Shown here one piece after another: positions 62,033 through 64,000 of a DNA stretch of 64,000 nucleotides. The position numbers were made by a program, and so were the translations under genes. The notes beneath the pieces are model-generated. The model was not told where the DNA came from, searched no databases, and was given only the letters and a program-made list of their open reading frames with translations. The stretch lies in NCBI GenBank assembly GCA_944800085.1, contig CALYLO010000001.1:1327001-1391000 (forward strand). Reading direction: 5' to 3'. This DNA comes from Paenibacillus melissococcoides (GTDB lineage Bacteria; Bacillota; Bacilli; Paenibacillales; Paenibacillaceae). Each line of letters begins with the position of its first letter. Position 1 is the stretch's first letter.

Positions 62033-62764
62033 CTACCGGATCGATAAGGCCGCGGCGATCGGGTAATGATCCGATGCCACCGAACGGACGACTTCGCGCC
62101 GTGCGCCGACAGCGATGCCTTCGTTGACGAGAATATAGTCGATCGTCTCCTTGGCCCCGCCAGCCGGATAGGTATAGGCCGCGGGAAGATCGGCGAATAC
62201 GTCGCGGAAGGAGCGGGACATCGCGGCGAGCTCCGGGCTGTCCGGATGGGCGTTGAAGTCGCCCGTAATGATCGCCGCTTCGGTCTGCCGGGCGGCGATA
62301 TCGAGAATTTCCGATATCTGCGCAAGCCGCTCCTGCCGCTCCAGCCCAAGATGGGTGACGTAGAAGCTCACTCTCGCATCCTCGACGACGAGCTCGGTCT
62401 CCAGCAATCCTCGCTGCTCCCGGCCGGCGCTGTCCAGCAAGTAATGCTGCTGATGGACGATCGGATACTTGCTCAGGACGGCGATGCCGTATTGCCTCCG
62501 CTCGGTGCGCCCCGGCTCGGGCTCCCCGTCCAGGTTGGCGCCGTACGCATACTGCATCCCCAGGCGGGCGGCCAATACCGTTATCGTATCCTCGTAATTG
62601 CTCCGCCTGTCGAAATGGCGGTCCACCTCCTGCAGGCCGACCACGTCTGCGCCCGCTCTGCGGATAACGTCCGCAATCCGCGCGGGATCATACCGGTCAT
62701 CCATTCCGCGCCCATGCTGAATGTTGTACGACATGACGGTAAGCGATGCTGCGCACTCTGTCAT
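62033..62764 (-). CDS. Endonuclease/exonuclease/phosphatase family protein
   Basis: 243 residues from the ATG at 62764 with TTCAGGGGTGAGTTC upstream. EEP-fold motifs are in order: MSYNIQHGRGMD with the first Asn, VGLQEVDRHFDRR with the metal-binding Glu, THLGLERQERLAQISEIL, ITGDFNAHPDSPELAAM with Asp and Asn, TIDYILVN, and SDHYPIAAALS with the final Asp-His. The enzyme should cleave phosphodiester or phosphoester bonds with a divalent metal. The substrate (nucleic acid, phospholipid or inositol phosphate) is unknown. No signal peptide is seen. Confidence 0.9.
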   Translation of the reverse strand: MTECAASLTVMSYNIQHGRGMDDRYDPARIADVIRRAGADVVGLQEVDRHFDRRSNYEDTITVLAARLGMQYAYGANLDGEPEPGRTERRQYGIAVLSKYPIVHQQHYLLDSAGREQRGLLETELVVEDARVSFYVTHLGLERQERLAQISEILDIAARQTEAAIITGDFNAHPDSPELAAMSRSFRDVFADLPAAYTYPAGGAKETIDYILVNEGIAVGARREVVRSVASDHYPIAAALSIR

Positions 62765-63040
62765 GAACTCACCCCTGAATCGTAGCGTAGTCTCCTCTCC
62801 TGCTAACGTTCGCACAGATGAGGGACGCAGTCAATGGGGCGGCGCGAGCCGTTTTTTCGGAGCTGCGGCCCTGTACAATATTTTGGAAAAATTTTATTTT
62901 CGGGCGCGAGGAAATTTGTGGACGGCAGCGAATATTTCGTACACAACAGAAAAATTGGCGATTCCCGTTCCTGGATAAAGACATAACTCATTCCGCTTGA
63001 AGGTCATTTGGGGATGTGGCGATTGAAAGGGGATACTCTT

Positions 63041-64000
63041 ATGCATTTGAAGCAAATTGACTTGTTCGATTTCGCTTTTAACAATGCGTCTATCGGGATG
63101 TCGATCGTGTCTCTGGAAGGCCGGTTCATCCAAGTCAACTGCGCCTTGTGCAGCATGCTTGGCTATGATGAGCGAGAATTGCTGGCCATGAATTTTCAGT
63201 CGATCACCCATCGGGATGATCTCGAAGAGAACCTGGAGTATGTCTATCAGCTCCTGAACATGAAGATTGAAGCATACCATATGGAAAAGCGGTACATACA
63301 TAAGCAAGGGCATCCGTTATGGTGTCTGGTGAATGTCTCCGTCGTGCACAACGAGAAAGGGGAGCCCATTTTTTTGTTCTCGCAGTTCCACGATATTACG
63401 GCCAAGAAAATGACGGAAATCGCGCAGCAAAAAACGGAAAGCGTGCTGCGGGAGAAGGAGGAGTCGTTCCGCATTCTGCTGGAGGAATTGCCGCTCGCCG
63501 TCATCATTACCCGGCACGGGGTCTGCCAGTACGTCAACCGGGCCGGAATTCAATTGCTCGGCGCGCGCGGCCCCGAGGAAGTATTGGGCGTATCGACGAA
63601 GGATTTCGTCGATCCGAGCAACCATGACAAGATCGACGACAGAAGGCGAAGATACCATCAGGGAGGGAAGCTGGGGACCGTCAAATATAAGCTCCGCTGC
63701 TATGACACACAGATTAAATATGCGGAGGGCGTCTCGATACCGACCACATTTCTCGGCGAAGAGGCGGTGATTGGCGTATTTCAGGATGTGACGGAGCGGA
63801 AAAAGGAAGAGGAGCGCATCATCCAGTCGGAGAAGCTCTCGATCGTCGGGCAGCTTGCCGCGGGAATCGCCCATGAAATACGCAACCCGATCACCTCGAT
63901 CAACGGCTTTCTCAAATTGCTGCGATCCTTGAAGAGCGAGAAGGAACAATATTACGACATCATCGAATCCGAGCTGAAGAGCATTGAGATCATCTGCAAC
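63041..64000 (+). CDS. PAS-domain sensor histidine kinase (partial, 3' end outside window)
   Basis: The first 320 residues are present. The start has AAAGGGGATACTCTT in front. PAS 1 covers residues about 6-122 (FAFNNASIGMSIVSLEGRFI through VNVSVVHNEKGEPIFLFSQF), PAS 2 about 143-255 (ELPLAVIITRHGVCQYVNRA through VIGVFQDVTERKKEE). The HisKA domain starts at SEKLSIVGQLAAGIAHEIRN with the phosphoacceptor His278. No membrane segment is seen, so it should be cytosolic, as are KinA-like phosphorelay kinases in spore formers. A role in sporulation is possible but unproven. The ATPase domain lies beyond the window. Confidence 0.88.
   Translation, partial: MHLKQIDLFDFAFNNASIGMSIVSLEGRFIQVNCALCSMLGYDERELLAMNFQSITHRDDLEENLEYVYQLLNMKIEAYHMEKRYIHKQGHPLWCLVNVSVVHNEKGEPIFLFSQFHDITAKKMTEIAQQKTESVLREKEESFRILLEELPLAVIITRHGVCQYVNRAGIQLLGARGPEEVLGVSTKDFVDPSNHDKIDDRRRRYHQGGKLGTVKYKLRCYDTQIKYAEGVSIPTTFLGEEAVIGVFQDVTERKKEEERIIQSEKLSIVGQLAAGIAHEIRNPITSINGFLKLLRSLKSEKEQYYDIIESELKSIEIICN

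Noticed and set aside
1..64000. CRISPR arrays, tRNA and rRNA genes
   Set aside because: No regular spacer-repeat array, no tRNA cloverleaf and no rRNA sequence could be recognised on reading.

Overview
The window looks like a chromosomal segment of a Paenibacillus-type Firmicute. The genes are GC-rich, with strong AGGAGG-like ribosome binding sites and frequent TTG and GTG starts. Regulatory sites match the Bacillus consensus for Zur, Fur and LexA. The gene set (RodA-type SEDS protein, SigA paralogue, BceRS-BceAB module, FeoA/FeoB, ZagA-like GTPase, PAS histidine kinase) also fits. The genus is an inference from gene content. No rRNA, tRNA, CRISPR array or prophage was seen.

Layout. 0-9.7 kb: a partial aldo/keto reductase, an IS110-family element, a short-chain dehydrogenase, a decayed small membrane protein, an XRE regulator, a feoA-feoB operon with FeoB split into GTPase and permease genes behind a Fur-like box, a GNAT remnant, a DsbA-like thiol oxidoreductase and a RodA/FtsW protein. 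9.7-11.7 kb: a group II intron sitting directly after the rodA terminator, with a frameshifted maturase. 11.9-20.2 kb: a Zur-box-controlled ZagA/CobW GTPase, an epimerase and glycosyltransferase, a PIG-L deacetylase, oligoendopeptidase F and a lactonase. 20.3-29.6 kb: a cyclophilin lipoprotein, an EamA transporter, fumarase, a nonsense-interrupted GH18 protein, a cupredoxin lipoprotein, a pentapeptide-repeat protein, a YdjM-like protein behind a LexA-like box, and a zinc alcohol dehydrogenase.

29.7-45.3 kb is a zone of gene decay around a few intact genes (GH92 glycosidase with a divergent AraC regulator, an alpha/beta hydrolase with its HTH regulator, and a SWIM/SNF2 helicase). Remnants include an ABC ATPase, an ABC permease, an Eis-like acetyltransferase, an alpha/beta hydrolase with its core deleted, an ankyrin protein, an IS1182 relict, and a head-to-tail chain of truncated Vat acetyltransferase, WYL regulator and methyltransferase genes. 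Several look like internal deletions that join the two ends of a gene. In front of the vat remnant lies a convincing ribosome-controlled attenuator.

45.6-64 kb: a SigA paralogue without region 1.1, an FMN riboswitch in front of an EamA transporter (probable riboflavin uptake), a complete IS1182 element with inverted repeats, a zinc-ribbon HTH protein, pantothenate kinase, a bceRS-bceAB-lipoprotein locus for antimicrobial peptide sensing, a GNAT protein, an OmpR-type regulator with a degenerate receiver, six TTCAT repeats at exactly 11-bp spacing, thioredoxin reductase, an endonuclease/phosphatase-family protein, and the start of a PAS sensor kinase that runs off the end.
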